A stretch of DNA of 64,000 bases from Vanilla planifolia (taxonomy: Eukaryota > Streptophyta > Magnoliopsida > Asparagales > Orchidaceae): the NCBI GenBank assembly GCA_023846275.1, contig CM043874.1, positions 28,927,630 to 28,991,629 on the forward strand, in the 5' to 3' direction. A model generated the notes under the pieces. It searched no databases. It worked only from the letters and a program-made list of their open reading frames with translations, and was not told where the DNA came from. Shown in pieces: positions 1 to 14,469 of the stretch. The number at the start of each line of letters is the position of its first letter. The first letter of the stretch is position 1. The position numbers and the translations under genes are program-made.

Positions 1-46
1 TGGAGTTGTTTACATTGTTTTTGAAAATTATTTATCCTACATGCAG

Positions 47-3000
47 GTGACTGCTGTTGGGATCAATACTGAATGGGGGCTACTGATGGCCAGCATATCA
101 GAAGACAATGGGGAAGAAACTCCTTTGCAGGTTCTTTATTTCCCTTTCCATATGTTTGTGCAAATTTTTATATCATTTTCTATGATTTTTATTTGTGATC
201 TCCCAAAAAAAGGTGCGGTTGAATGGTGTTGCAACTCTAATTGGCATAGTAGGACTCTCTGTTGCTGCTTTGGTTCTTGTGGTTCTTATGGTTAGGTTAG
301 TCGTGATTACATGTTTTCCTTTGTGAGTACATTTCTTAAAAACTTTAATTTGTTTGTTTTTAAGACTTACATTTAAGTCTACAGATACTTCACTGGTCAT
401 ACTGAGAATCCTGATGGTAGTGTGCAATTTATCAAGGGGCAGACGAGCGTGAAAGATGCAATAGATGGAGCTGTTAAGATTTTGACTATCGCAGTAAGTG
501 TCTATGAGAACGAATATTTCTTGAATTTCTTTTATATTGCTTGTTCCTAAGCGAGTTGTCTGGATCACAAGTAGGTGACGATTGTGGTTGTTGCTGTACC
601 CGAAGGTCTTCCTCTTGCTGTTACATTGACGTAAGAGTTATTTTTATTTTTAATGAAAAAGAGTCTTATTTTTTACTCCTGACTTGAATTTGCTTTCTTT
701 GAAGTCTTGCATATTCAATGCGAAAGATGATGGCTGACAAGGCTTTGGTATGTTGGTTTCTTGAATACAAGTTATGTCATTTTGTGATTGCATTATTTTT
801 AAGTTTTTATGCTGCAGGTGCGGAGGCTTTCTGCTTGTGAAACTATGGGTTCAGCTACAACAATCTGTAGTGATAAAACTGGAACTCTGACCCTGAATCA
901 GGTATTTTATATTCCACTTAAGCTGTTTTGTGATTGCTTTTTAATCTAGACTCTAATTTACACGTTTTATGGTCTCTTATCACACAAGATACGATTTTGG
1001 GTTCCTTTTTTTGTTATGATAATTTATTTTTCAAACATAAGTTGCTATGTCAAGTTTTGATTGTTTGTTTGGTGATTAGTAGATGACTGTTGTGGAAGCA
1101 CATGCTGGTGGAGTTAAGCTCTCTTCTCCAGATAGCACTGAACAGTTAGCTTCTTCTATTTGCTCCCTGATGATTGAAGGCATTGCTCAAAATACAACTG
1201 GCAATGTTTTTGTGCCTGAGGTAGTTTATTTTTGTTACTCTCACTTTAAATTCAAAATCACAAATTAGTTATGCTTTTGAGAGTAAGTAAGCTAGATTTG
1301 TGGAATTCTTCTTTTTAAGTTGTCTAAAATTTGTCTTGTTTGAATAGTGTAGTATTTGTTCTCTAGACAACCTATTTTATTGACACTGTTTCTAGAATCG
1401 AGTAGTATTAGTTCTCTAGACAATATATTTTGTTGATGTCATTTCTATTCTTTTTCTTTACTTTTGATTGAAGTTTGTTTTGATTTTTGAAAACAAGTAA
1501 TGCCTTTAAGGTCTTGCTATTATTGCTTTTTTTTTTTTACCAAGATTGCAAAGCCTTGTTTTGTCTTGGTTTAATTTTTCTGATTATTTTTCAATAAATT
1601 TCTGGTATTAATAGGATGGTGGCGCTGTTGAAGTTACTGGCTCCCCAACTGAAAAGGCAATTCTTTCTTGGGGGATTAAGGTACATGATTTATCTATTCC
1701 ATTATTTTACTTGTAATATCTATGGTTTTTTGGTTGTAGATTTTTGGTAATGAAAATTATTGCTTTTCATTTCTATAGTTAGGAATGAAGTTTGATGATG
1801 TTAGATCAAGAACATCAATTCTACATGTATATCCTTTTAACTCTGAGAAGAAACGTGGTGGTGTTGCAGTATATGTGGTAATTCTTTAAGACTATTTATT
1901 TTTTCACTTTTTTTGGTAAGCACATATTTTGTTTTGCTTTTACATTTCCAATGTCTTGTCTTTGGGGTTGTACTAGCCCTTTTTTTATTTATTTTCACTT
2001 TTTAAGAACACTTTTATTTTTGTGATATCTTATGATGAATTTAATCTTTTACACTCTTTCCTTATCTAGTCAAATCTTTTTTTTCTTTTTTATTTGTTAT
2101 CAAATTATCTCATACATCTACATGGGTGCAGGCTTTTAGAACTTCAAAATATTATTTGTGCCTCAAAAGAATGCCTTGACAATTGGGCTTCAGCATCCTT
2201 TGTTTATCTAGTCAAAAAACATATAATGAAATAAATGCATAATGATAATTGTAATGATATAAATGATATTTAGATGGTTCGATAAAAACTCTGGGGGCCC
2301 CAAGTGAATTTTGATAAGAAAACAAGTTTACATTCACTCCCTATCATGTAAGATCAGTCTTACTACACACAATCACTTTTGGTTAAAAGATGGGTATGTT
2401 AAAACCCTTATAAATAGATCCATAATGATTTAAAAATGGCCCCAAAGAGCTAACCTAGTGATAATTTACAATAATTGAGTTACAAAGAAATCTCATACGA
2501 ACAGCAGCAAAACCGAAACAACACATCCCCTATTTTAGATTATACAAAAATCAAATATAACCATTTCATAATAACAATATGCTATAGAGATGATTGAAAT
2601 AATATTATCTATTGGAATGAATGAATGTAGATTGACAGTGAAATCAACTTTAGAGAAGATTTTTCTAAGGGTTTGGATTGTTATAGCACAATATCCCTTT
2701 CTCTTCATTGAAAATGTAATTGTTATATTGATTACAAGGTAGTTTAAGACCATTCTAATAACTAGATAATGGCTAATTTATGATTTTCAACAAGATTAAC
2801 TAGTTATGTACTTCATGCTTTTGTGTGCACTATACATTCTAAAAGAATGTACTACATGTTTACAAATTGAACTATACATATTGTATATTGATAAATAATG
2901 TAAAAAATTTTGAATTTTTTATCATTTCTTAACTGTATCCTATGTATTGTATTTTAATAATTAACATATTATATGTAAGTCTTGTGTTAAGATTTAACCA

Positions 3001-6000
3001 AGTATGTTTAGAAAGAATACCTCAACGTTTTAATGTATCGTACTTTAATCTTGGGTTTTATATTTTTCTCTCAACACACTGTCTGTTCACTGTATACGAA
3101 CCCCATTTGAACTAGACTATTGTATGTCATACTAATGTACTATGTGTTGAGTTTAGGTTTTCTTAAATTCTTCCACATGCATCATTTACTTAGGAACTTA
3201 CCAAGTCAAATGAACTAAACATATTATATTTAAGTTAAATTGTATTGTATACAAGTCATTGGCTTGAGTAAGTTGAATAGATTGAAGTGAAATGTGTTGT
3301 ATGTTGATAGATAATGTACCGTATGTTAAGTGTATTTTATCATGAATTTGAAACTTTGTTTTCTTAGGAGTTATTTATTTGACTAAGTTTTGAATGGTAA
3401 GAATATTTTTGCAAAGTTAATAGGTATTAAGAGAATATTTTTGCAAAGTTAATAGGTATTAAAGAGACATATGATTGGTAAGAAGACAAAATTTAATATG
3501 CAAATGATTTATGAATGATCTTAAGTGTTATATGTAACTTATCATAGGTGTTGATTTTCTAATTCATTCAAGTAAAATAAAATATGTTCAAAACCGCACT
3601 GGCAAGAGTAAGGTTTATCCATGGTTTCAATCAATTGTGAAATGTTCTATCCTTGACAATCTGCCATAATAAAGTATAATGTCAAATCATCTTATTTAAT
3701 CATCATGTTCTTAAATTATTGAGACGTCAAATTCAAACAACACATTTAGTAATTTTTAATATATGATTATGTTATCATCAAACTTTCATATAAGTACATA
3801 GAGTTAATAGAAGTATGCCAAACAAATCATATTGAAAATATTTTTTTTTCATTTACATGAAATTGTTTTGTTCAAAAACTGTTTTTTATACAATTCTTAA
3901 AGAGCTTTCAAACCAAAAAAACTGAAGTCTAAACCTTTGTCTTTCAACTTCAACAACCCAACAAAAGTGAATGTTGTACCAATGGCAATGCCAAAATATC
4001 ACCTTATTCGTAAATGTGTTTTATATTCTATTAGATTCTTGGCATTGATGGTCTTTTTGTAAAATTACTACTGCATCCTCTCTTTATTACAGGAAGGCTC
4101 TGAAGTTCATGTGCATTGGAAAGGAGCAGCTGAAATAGTGCTAGCTTCATGCACAAATTGGATGGATTCCAATGGCCAACTGCAGGAAATGACCCCAAAC
4201 CAGGTAATGGACTTTTAATGGTTTCAGGTTTCTTATTTGAGAATGAATGAAATACTGCATCTTGGTTTGTTGTTTCTTTTTCAATTTCACCTTAATTCAC
4301 TTTAGCTCTTCTAAACCTATCATGTTTCCAGATGGGCATATTTAGAAGTTCTATTGAAGATATGGCAGCAGTTAGCCTTCGCTGTGTTGCCTTAGCATTT
4401 AGAACATTTGAATTGGAAAAGTTACCCGGGGAAGAAGAGAGGGAAAGCTGGTCATTACCTGACAGTGATTTGACTCTACTTGGTATAGTAGGGATAAAGG
4501 TTTGTGCTGTATTGTCCATAATTATTGCTATTTTTGGAAATTCCTTATCACTGTGAGCCCCCATAAAGATATAATTGCAACATAAATGGTTTCCTTGCAA
4601 TTTCTCAGCATATGCTAAATAGGTCCTTTTTTGATATGCGTGTGAAATTTAACATAATCATTTGTATTTTTAGTTGCTTCACCAAAGGACAGTAGTTTCA
4701 TTCATTTTGGGAGAGCCATTAACGTGGACAGTGAAGACCTAGGTTAAATCTCTGATTATTTTTCTACCAGTAGTTAGCTATGAGGATAAGCTATATTGCT
4801 TGGCTATCATTTGAATTAGAGACTTCAGCAATTATATATGTATCGCCTTTCCATGAAAGCATACATTGCATATGCATATGAAAATTAACATAATCATTTG
4901 TATTTTTAGATGTGGCACCAAAGGGCAGTAATTTCTTTCAATTTGGGAGAGCCAGTGATGTGGGCAGTGGAGACTTAAGTTCAATCTCTGAATATTTTTT
5001 CTACACAAGTAGTTAGCTATTAGAATAAACCATATTACTTGGCCATTGTTGAACTTGGAGACTTCAATGACTATTTATCTATTGCCTGTCCATGGAAGCA
5101 AACATGCATATGTATATGAGGTGATTTGGTGGTAATAAGGTTTATCAAATTATTTGGCATCCATGGTTATTTGATTCTTGAAGGTCATGCAGCATCCTTT
5201 TGATCAATTACTTCAGAATTTGGAAGTCACTTCTTTTGTCATCATGACTTCAATCATAATTCATATGCTCATCAGGATCAAACAAGTTAGCTGTTTTTAA
5301 TTTTACTTTGTTTGAGGCTTATGAATGTCATATGAAGCAAAATGCCTAGCTGACATGTTATAATTGGATCATTGAATTAATCAAAAGGCACACTGCACCG
5401 TTCCAATTTCTGCGGCATTCAAAGGACTCATTTTCTTCCCACTAAGATTCGTACCATGCTCCATCATTTACTGGCCAGAATAAAAAATGTTAGCTCTTTT
5501 AATATTACTTTGTTGTAGGCTTAATTGTCATACCAAATGAAAGTCTTAGTTGTCGTGATATAATTGGAACATCCATTTGCAGGATATTTAAAGGGCATCC
5601 TAACGATGTGCATTTTTGCCAAATTTACACTTGTATTTGGTGGTTAGATTGCTACGATGAATTATGGTTGATGGCAGCCTTATCTAGAATATTTGAATCA
5701 TGCAAAAATTTTCATGTATATTAGTAAAATTAAGCATTGCATATTTGCCTTAATATATGGATCAGCTCAATTCAAATTTAAGAAATGCTCAAATACCATG
5801 TTAAACATAAAATAGATGGGAATTATCTTAATGAATACTAGGAAGCTTAGTTCAAATTGTATCAGTCAATTAAAAAAGTTCCTGAAAAGCATTTATCTAA
5901 GAAAATAAAGTATAAATATTCAAAACAAAGAAGTGCTCCCTTTTTGTGCGAATGATTGATTACAATGAACCTAATTCGAATGTGCAAACTTAGAGCATGT

Positions 6001-9000
6001 TTGTTTAATTTTATTTTTTTACTTTGCCAAGTGGATTTGGAAGAATTTTTTGTTCAGCAATGGCACAATTTTCATATTTTGTTGTCTTTGTGCATGATTC
6101 TTGTTACCCTTTTATTTGATGGTTATTGATACATTGATGCACTCAAACGTGCATCCTCCATGTCAGCTTTCCATTTGCCATAAAAATTTCTTGCAATTCA
6201 TCATTCAATTCTTATTGTTACCTGCTTCATTAATATAAAATTTCTGGATTAATAGCTGTATTTCTCTTTCTTCTACTATTCCTTTCTTAACTAAAAGCTT
6301 TTATTAAATTTGTAGGATCCTTGCAGGCCTGGAGTGAGAGATGCTGTCGAACTGTGTACTAAAGCTGGTGTCAAGGTAATAGGTTGACTTACTATTGTCT
6401 TCCATGGACCAACATCATCATTCAATGAATTTAGATTAGACTTTAATTTAATAAAGATGAATTCTACTGCTACTTTGCTAGAGTTTGATTCTGTTCTCTT
6501 GGGCAAGAGCATTGTGACCTTTGTGTTAAAATACTAGCCCAAACAACATGAGGGAAAAGAATAGTCGAAGTTTTTCAAAATATCCAAATAATGTAGTTTA
6601 GCAGGATTTGGTTATCTAAGTTTCCTCATAAAAATTGAATGGGTGTTATGCACATTGATAGGAAAATTTTTAGTAGGGGATTATTGCCAACACCAATTTA
6701 TGATCCTCTAGAAGTTAAGGTGGTGTTTTGTTTTTCATGCTCTGAAGTCTACTTTTGTGCCAAATACTGAGTATTGTGGACAGAACTGTGAATCTGAATA
6801 AATTTGTAGTTGTTCCTGTACATATGGAATATTCACTGATTTACATTTATAAGCCAAGGTCTCATGAACAGTTATGAATGAGCCACTAGATCATTTATAA
6901 AGATAATTTCCAAAAACCAAATACATTCTCTATGTGGACTGTATAAGGTAAAACCGATTTCATGGAGCAAAATTAAAGAAAGAACTTGTTCTTCTTTCCT
7001 AAAGAATTCTTCATTCTAAACATGAAATAAATGTCATTTCATATTTGATTTTTTAATACTTCATTACCTAAAGACAGATTATTAGCATATTTTGTTGCAA
7101 GCATGTACTTCATGTTAGAACTTTGTCTACATCAATACTAAATTGTTAGTTCATGTCTGACTAGGTACGTATGGTCACTGGGGATAACCTTCAGACTGCG
7201 AAGGCCATTGCTTTGGAGTGTGGAATACTTCACTCAGAAGAGGAAGCAATTGAGCCGACCTTAATAGAGGGAAAAGTTTTTCGTGCTTATTCTGAGAAAG
7301 CTAGAGAAGAAGTTGCTGAAAAGATATCTGTAATATTATATCCCCAAACAACTCCTAAAATTTTGTTTTTTGAAGTCCAATGCTCTTTACTTGCTATTCC
7401 TATTACTATCCTAGAAAATAGTAGTGCCTTGTTTGTTCATAAGGAATCTTATATTTATTTTCGGCATTCAACTTTCATGTTAACGAGATACTATTAAGCA
7501 TTTCTTTTTTCAGGTAATGGGAAGGTCTTCACCTAACGACAAGCTTTTGCTTGTCCAAGCACTGAGGAAAAAGGGTCATGTTGTTGCTGTCACTGGAGAT
7601 GGCACTAACGATGCTCCTGCATTGAATGAGGTATGCTAAATTCTATTTCCTTTTATTGTTTTTTAGATTTCATTTTTATTCTACACTAACATGCAGACTG
7701 ACTTGTTGGCATTTATCTTGGGTTTTAGGCAGATATTGGTCTTGCAATGGGAATAGAGGGTACGGAAGTTGCTAAAGAAAGCTCAGACATTATTATCCTT
7801 GATGATAATTTTGCATCAGTTGTTAAGGTTTAATGAAGTTTTATGAATTCATAAAAGTTCTATCGAAGTTGGCGTTGTTAAAATATCAACATCGATATTG
7901 TTTATATTTTAGGTTGTTCGGTGGGGTCGATCGGTTTACGCAAATATCCAGAAGTTTATTCAGTTTCAGCTCACAGTTAATGTTGCAGCACTTGTGATTA
8001 ATGTTGTTGCGGCTTTTTCATCTGGTGAAATTCCTCTGAACGCTGTTGAGGTCACTGAAGACATCTCTTGCATTTGTATTTTATTATGAAGCACTATACC
8101 TATATTATAAAATTCCATGTTTAACCATTAGGAAATCGTTTCTACTCTTTATCTTTCAAGCAATTCTAACCCGCGTCTGGCTGGAGGTTATATGCTTGTG
8201 TGTTATCCCATATGATAATATAGAAAAACTCGTTAGCATATCTGTATGAATCATGGATACAGCTGAGAGAATGTCATACCATGTTCAATAGTTTAGTAGA
8301 CATGGATGCTCGCTCAAAGTTTTGAAAGTGTTGGACAAATGAAGGGCCATTTAAATTGTTGACATGCACATATAGTATGTTGTATGACATTGGCCAATGG
8401 GGATGTCTGATTTGAAAATATTCAAATAAGTTTCAAATTCTTACAAAAATATAGGATGGTTTATAGCATATTAAATGTCTTAAATAACTTCACAAATTTA
8501 ATCTGTTACTATAAGTTCTGTTATTTTTTGGTCAACTAGTGAAATATGTTAAAAATTATGTTTTTGATTTTTTTTTATGTTTTTTTGTCACAAGAGCAGG
8601 TAGTTAGTTGCTTTTGATTTATAACTATAAAAGTACACTTTTGAACATAGGTTTTCCATCACGTAAACTGCAATTTCTGCCATCATATGGTTTATTAATT
8701 CCTTTTGTTGAGAGTGCTTGCATTTGATATTTATCTACAGCAAGTAAAAATAGGACTGCTTACATTTGTATTAGCATATAACTAACTACATCCACCGTAT
8801 CAATGTATAGTGTTTTCAAAATCTGGTTATCATCTTTTCATGTCATTTTGCCTTGTCTTGTCTCAATCTCATCTGTTTGCATTATAACATGTGCCCTATG
8901 AAGTTATAGTTATTCTAATATAGCGTTTTTATCTCCTTTGGTTTTCATGGCCATGGATAATGCACTTTTACAGAAACTCAATCATTCTTGCAGTGTTGTA

Positions 9001-12000
9001 AGGACGTTATTGCACACAATATTGCACATTAGCTTCATAATGCTGTCAAACAAATCTTAATTGATAATTATGTTGATCTAATTAGGTTCCTTTATTAGAT
9101 AATCGTAATCAAATTTAGGCTAGTGTTCTGATTTGATATTTCTGCAAAGTTTATGTTCTTTTATCAAATTGTTTTTAAGGTCTTTTTTTTTTTAACAAAC
9201 AGCTTCTGTGGGTTAACCTCATCATGGACACCCTTGGTGCACTAGCATTAGCCACAGAACCACCAACAAACCACCTCATGGAAAGGCACCCGGTTGGCCG
9301 AAGGTTAGTTGCTGTATATTTGAAGTTTACCAATTTTTCTTTGGAATAATCAATAGTTTTATTTACCTACATATGTAAATTTTATCAATTTTCTTTGAAA
9401 TAATCAACAGTTTTATTTATCTACATGTAAAGTTGATCAAATTTTCTTTGAAATAAGCAACAGTTTTATTTGCCTATATATGTGAAGTTCAAATTTTCTT
9501 TGAAATAATCAACAGTTTTTTTTACCTATATGGCATGATTATATTTTTTGTTTTAGGTGTTGATGCTACTGCTTTTGAGCATGTTCCTCTTTTTCATGTT
9601 TTCTACATTCATCACATGCTCCACAGTGTTAAATTTTGGGTTAACAGATGTGTCAGTGGAATTTAAAATTCATCATTATCATTCATGAGCTTCACCCAAC
9701 TTTTGGGGTCGACATTTGTGAATTTTAACCAAATTTTAGTCTGTTTTCAATTTTAGATTGGTCCTCAGCTCATATAGGTTTTGGATGAGCAATATTTTTT
9801 TGTGCTTATTGAGCAATGGCAATTTTAAGTATATTTTTTTGTGGTAAAATATATGGCAATATATGGAAATACTGTGTCAATCATAATATATATGTCATTC
9901 CCTTGATGGTCTAGTTTCATGAAAACTTTTTCAATCTTTGATGCTATAATTAGCACTCTTGGACTTGAGGTGCTATTTGAGTACTGTATGTGCTCTTTTT
10001 CTTTCTGTATGCTCTCAAGTTTCTTGTTTTTCTTTGTAGGGAACCACTTATTACTAATATAATGTGGAGGAACATCATAGTGCAGGTAGAGTTTTCATCT
10101 TCATCTTCGATATTTTTTTGTTTTTATACTTGATCCTAAAGATATTACAAATTTCAAGCTTTCTTTGTTTTATGTTATTGTGACATTCATCAAAATGGTT
10201 TGAAATAATAACTCTGGAGAACTAAATTATTAGTTTTATGGAATGCACAAGATAAGAACTTGGAGAAGTGGCTGCAGACCAAACATTATTCGAGTTGGCT
10301 CTTCTTGTATGGTCTGTTTTGTTGTTTAGGATGAGTTTGATTTGAGCGTTGGAAAGAGAATAAAAAATAATGCAGATAGAAATGGCATTGAAGTAGAACT
10401 TATAGCAAACTCTATAATGTGCAGGGGTCCCCAATATCACAAATAAGGTTTTTATATTTATCTTTGATTTTAATATATTTAGATTTTGTTGTTGTATGTA
10501 TTATGATGTTATATATTAAATAATTTTCATACTCTATCAATTTTGTCTTGTTGCGTTACATTAATTAGAGTGGTTTGAAATAACTTAGAAAATCAAATTA
10601 CGAGTATCAAGATTGTTCAGTTTACTCTTATGTGGTATATTGTGTTGTTTAGGATATGTTTTTCTTAAGAGATGAAAAACTAATGTGAATGGGAAATGAG
10701 TTGGAATGAAATTTAATGGGATATTGGAAAAGCATAAGGAATTGGAATTAATTTGTTTCCCCAATTGTTTGTTTGATGGAGTTGAAATGAAGCTTATAGC
10801 AAACTTTATAATGTACCTGGATCCCCAGGGTCACCGATAAGGTTTGCATATTTATCTTTGATTTTAATATTTTTAGTTTTTGTTGTTGTATGTATGATTG
10901 ACGTTAAAGATTAAATAATTTTTATATTATATTAGTTGTCTAGTTGTGATACATTAATTAGAGAGGTTTGAAATAAATTTGTTTTCCCAATTGTTTAGTT
11001 GATGGAAATTAGATAGAAAATTATTTATTTTTCATGTTTAGTTTGAAGATATTTCTTTGTGATTTGATGTTTGACATCTAGTTAATATTTTTGGTTGATT
11101 AGAGAGGTTTGAAATAAATTTGTTTTCCCAATTGTTTAGTTTATGAAAATTAGATAGAAAAATATTTATTTTTTATGTTTAGTTTAAAGATATTTTTTTT
11201 TTTGATTTGATTTTGACATCTAGTTAATATTTTTCCTTTTTTGTTCCCATATCACCATAGACAAATTGTCGACTGGATTGGACCAATGTTCTTAGTTTGA
11301 GTGATTTTTAGGCAATTTAACGTGATGGTAAATAGTGGATTTTGAAACAAACTAGAACATTTAAATCAAAAGTTTAAACAAAAAAAATATTTAGAAAGTA
11401 CCAAAAATAAGTTAAATAGTAAATTTAGAAAAAATGCCTAGTTACACCATTTGAAATATCAATTTGCATAAAACTAGAAAATAATTTGTATTTAAGATAT
11501 AAAATAGTAGTAAAACAATAAAACTTGACAATCATAGTATTAAAAGTTAGATATAAATCAAAAGCTTAGAAAAAACTATTTAGAAGAATAGAAAAATATG
11601 TGAAAATGTAAATTTAGAAAGATCATCAAGTTCCATTATTTGAAGTATTACTTAACATAAAACTAGAGAACAATTACTATTTAATATATAAAATAATAAA
11701 AGAAAAAATAGAACTTGACAATCAAGGTAGTAAATGTTGGGTATGAATGAATCCTAACAAATACGTTAAAAAAATTCAAAAATTTTTTCATCAGCTCAAC
11801 GAACACGCATGCCAACTAGCCACTAGAAAAACTACTTTTCACAAAGCATAACTTTAGCCATAATAATTAATCTTAGTATTTATTTGAAGTGTTGTGACTT
11901 AGTAGCTGTCATAATTTGAAACTTATTGACACTGAAGATAATATAAGAATTATTATCATCTTGTTTCTGTGAAACAATAATGTAATATAGATCTACATTA

Positions 12001-14469
12001 GAAGCACACAAACTAAGAAAGTGAAAGTAGGTCCAAGCTAAACAAAAAGAGAAAACCGAAAGTTGACCATTGGAACAAGAAGATCTAGTAATAAAATCTA
12101 AATGAATAGATCTAAACTAAAAGAGTAAGCAAAAGCAGCAAGTTAGAACGAAGTAAGATAAGCTTTCTAAATGAATATTGAAGATTTAGCATTCATGAGA
12201 GCACCATGTAGGAAAGGAAGAGTAGATGTAATAGAGTGATACGCTACCAATTTTAGTAAGGAGATAAGTTTGTGTTTATGTTAAGTTAGTGGATATTATA
12301 ATGTTAGTTTTGCGTTATTAGTCAGTTATGGATGGTGGGAAGTTCAACCAACCAGTATCTGATGACAAGGATACAATGTGATCTAAGTGGTTCATCTACA
12401 CATGAATAGTGGAGCCCAATCTTGATTGAATAGATGCCATGAGTTAAAAAAGAAAAAAGACAATAAAATTTGAGCTTGGGTTGCTGACGATTCCAACTCA
12501 TACAGTCATCAGTTATAATTGTTTTGTCGACCCAACAATTATATCCTGATTAAAAAATTATAATTATATATTTTTTAATCAGTGTGTGTATAATGTATTT
12601 ATAAAATGACTAATTATTTTCTTAAATAAACATTCTAATTTTGAGTCTAGTTGGTTTGATCCAAGAAATTACAAGCCAATCTAACCCTGATTCAAAATTG
12701 AATTGTTTATTTAACTTGCTACAATACCATGTATAAGTTTAGTCATTTAATTGGTTGCATCTGCCTTTATATTCTCAAAATAATACTGTAGGACTAACTG
12801 AATTTGTCCTCTATCAAACTCAAAAACCTACTTGGCCAACAAATAGAACCAAACTGACCAAAAAAAGTTGATGGGTTTTAATAAATTGACACATACCCTT
12901 GTGGCGAATGGAAGCCAAGGCAAAAATTGTGAGTTAAGGCAGCATTGATGGGATTCAGGAAGCAAAAGGAAGCTTTTCTTGGATAAGAGGTTGCAACACT
13001 CACAAGATAAGCTTTGAGGGAAAATATGTCTATATTTCCTTCAATTGTCTCAAATTAAAATAAAACCAAAGTTTGATGATCTATAGAGGCATGTCTTGAT
13101 GCTAATCACAAGAATATTAATGAATACTTTTGAGCTTGTTGATTTAATGATTGCTAGTATCATGGCCTTGGAAAAATGCATTTAACATGTTCTACTTGTT
13201 GCAACAAATTTTATAATTTAATTTTTATTAAATTTAAGTGCATGTTTATTTGTTTACATTACATGTTCGTGCAATTAATTATATTGAATTACCAATTGTA
13301 GGCCTTTTACCAAGTGACTGTCCTGCTTGTGCTTAATTTTGATGGAAGAAACCTTCTTCATCTGAACAATGATATGCGAGAACATGCAGATAAAGTCAAA
13401 AATACCTTCATTTTTAACACTTTCGTCTTTTGCCAGGTGAATTCTCCAATTCCCAATAAAAAACTTCAATCATTCTCAATTCCTTGGAATTTATAAACAC
13501 TGTTGCATTGCTCCCGTTCTCCCTTGATATGAAACTACTATTTGGTCATTCCTCTTTATGCTACAATTACAGATGACCTCCAAATATAAAACAAATATGC
13601 TTCTACTTTTCAGATATTTAATGAATTCAATGCTCGGAAACCGGATGAGATGAATGTGTTTAAGGGGGTAACAAAAAACCACCTCTTTATGGGCATTGTA
13701 GGGATGACGATAGTGCTTCAGGTGATGACAACCTTAAAAGAAAAATCTATCCAACCAGGATGTATTATTACATACTTGCTCTAAAACATAGTATTCTGTA
13801 TTTCTGCAGGTTGTGATCATCGAATTCCTTGGAAAGTTCACTAAAACTGTCAGGCTCAACTGGAATCTATGGCTGATTTCTATTGCAATTGCGTTGCTTA
13901 GGTATGTTTAGGTGATAATGAATGTTGGATTACCATTTATCATATGTTAGAAGAAGCTTGAATGAAAGTTCTTTTTTTTTTCTAAATTATATAAGTCAAT
14001 AAAATCACATTCCCGAATAAATTGAGGAAACATAATTTCATTTAGATTTTTCACTCTTTTTTATATTCTTTGAGAAAGTTTAAAGTACTTCGGCTTTGAA
14101 CCTCCTGGGAGGACAAGCCATTGACAACAGTTTCACGTTACATTTCATTTTCTTTCTCTTATCACTCAAACCAAGTATGGTTACTGAAAACTTATCTCCA
14201 ATTGAACTATTATTGAATTGCACATTTGCCATTGTTACCCTTCAGTTGGCCTATTGCTGTTGCTGGGAAGCTCATTCCTGTTCCCACAATTCCTCTTTCG
14301 GAGTATCTCCGTAGCCATCTCAGGAAACCGAGTAAAGAACGCCAAGGTTCGTCTATCATAACTCTCTAATCCTTACGTGGACTTAATTTTTTTTTTTTTT
14401 TTATGACTCCCATTGCTCCATTATGCAGGCGAAGAAGCTTGCGCAGCAGCTGATTTGCCTTCGTCATGA
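47..14469 (+). CDS. ACA: Autoinhibited plasma-membrane-type Ca2+-ATPase (P2B), ACA8/9/10 group, 5'-truncated by window edge
   Basis: ATP-driven Ca2+ export pump. Exons read from GT/AG sites: 47-130, 213-295, 385-493, 575-630, 705-747, 818-901, 1083-1220, 1615-1680, 1779-1877, 4093-4203, 4332-4499, 6316-6375, 7165-7329, 7514-7630, 7729-7827, 7913-8050, 9203-9303, 10040-10085, 13302-13436, 13614-13721, 13810-13901, 14246-14346, 14429-14469 (TGA). They join in frame to 747 residues; family members are about 1,070-1,090, so the N-terminal calmodulin-binding region, first membrane helices and most of the actuator domain lie upstream of the window. Visible motifs: PEGLP in TM4, CSDKTGTLT with the phosphorylated Asp near visible residue 144, KGAAE for ATP binding, [23 protein letters not shown], then TM5-TM10 with [18 protein letters not shown]. 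No frameshift or stop is seen. Insert sequences such as [13 protein letters not shown] and [12 protein letters not shown] favour the ACA8/10 type; the exact orthologue is not resolved. Confidence 0.95.
1878..4092 (+). other. 2.2-kb intron of the Ca2+-ATPase gene
   Basis: Long AT-rich intron between the exon ending VAVYV and the exon starting EGSEVH. No coding sequence is recognisable. It holds a perfect-looking 32-bp tandem pair near 3401-3464 and otherwise low-complexity A/T sequence. Its size next to 80-100-bp neighbouring introns suggests an old insertion, but I could not identify an element. Confidence 0.6.
3401..3464. repeat. 32-bp tandem duplication in intron
   Basis: A unit beginning gaatatttttgcaaagtt is present twice head to tail, at 3401 and 3433. 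The two copies look identical, suggesting a recent slippage or duplication event inside the long intron. Confidence 0.85.
4645..5118. repeat. 236-bp imperfect tandem duplication in intron
   Basis: Two diverged copies start with aacataatcatttgtat at 4651 and 4887. Shared landmarks continue through 'gggagagcca', 'agtagttagcta' and 'gagacttca'. The pair lies in the 1.8-kb intron between exons 4332-4499 and 6316-6375. Confidence 0.8.
5190..5600. repeat. About 205-bp diverged tandem duplication in intron
   Basis: A second duplicated block follows the previous one in the same intron. The pairs 'gttagctgtttttaatt' (5286) and 'gttagctcttttaata' (5489), and 'tataattgga' in each copy, mark the units. 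The copies are more diverged than the 236-bp pair. Confidence 0.6.
9325..9530. repeat. Four-copy tandem repeat, period about 54 bp, in intron
   Basis: The phrase ttttctttgaaataatcaac recurs at about 9333, 9388, 9442 and 9493 with small changes, each followed by a run like 'agttttattt'. It starts about 20 bp after the exon ending at 9303. Confidence 0.85.
10195..11245. repeat. Nested tandem duplications in the 3.2-kb intron
   Basis: Two layers are visible. A unit of about 390-400 bp is present at about 10,195-10,570 and 10,570-10,970; shared marks are 'tttatctttgattttaat' at 10,458 and 10,851 and 'acattaattagag' at the unit ends. A 130-bp unit starting gaggtttgaaataaattt is then repeated at 10,973 and 11,103. 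The intron runs 10,086-13,301. Confidence 0.8.

Noticed and set aside
7330..7497. Open frame continuing from the Ca2+-ATPase exon into the intron
   Set aside because: A GT donor at 7,330 and an AG acceptor before 7,514 restore the conserved sequence [13 protein letters not shown]; the extension is intron.
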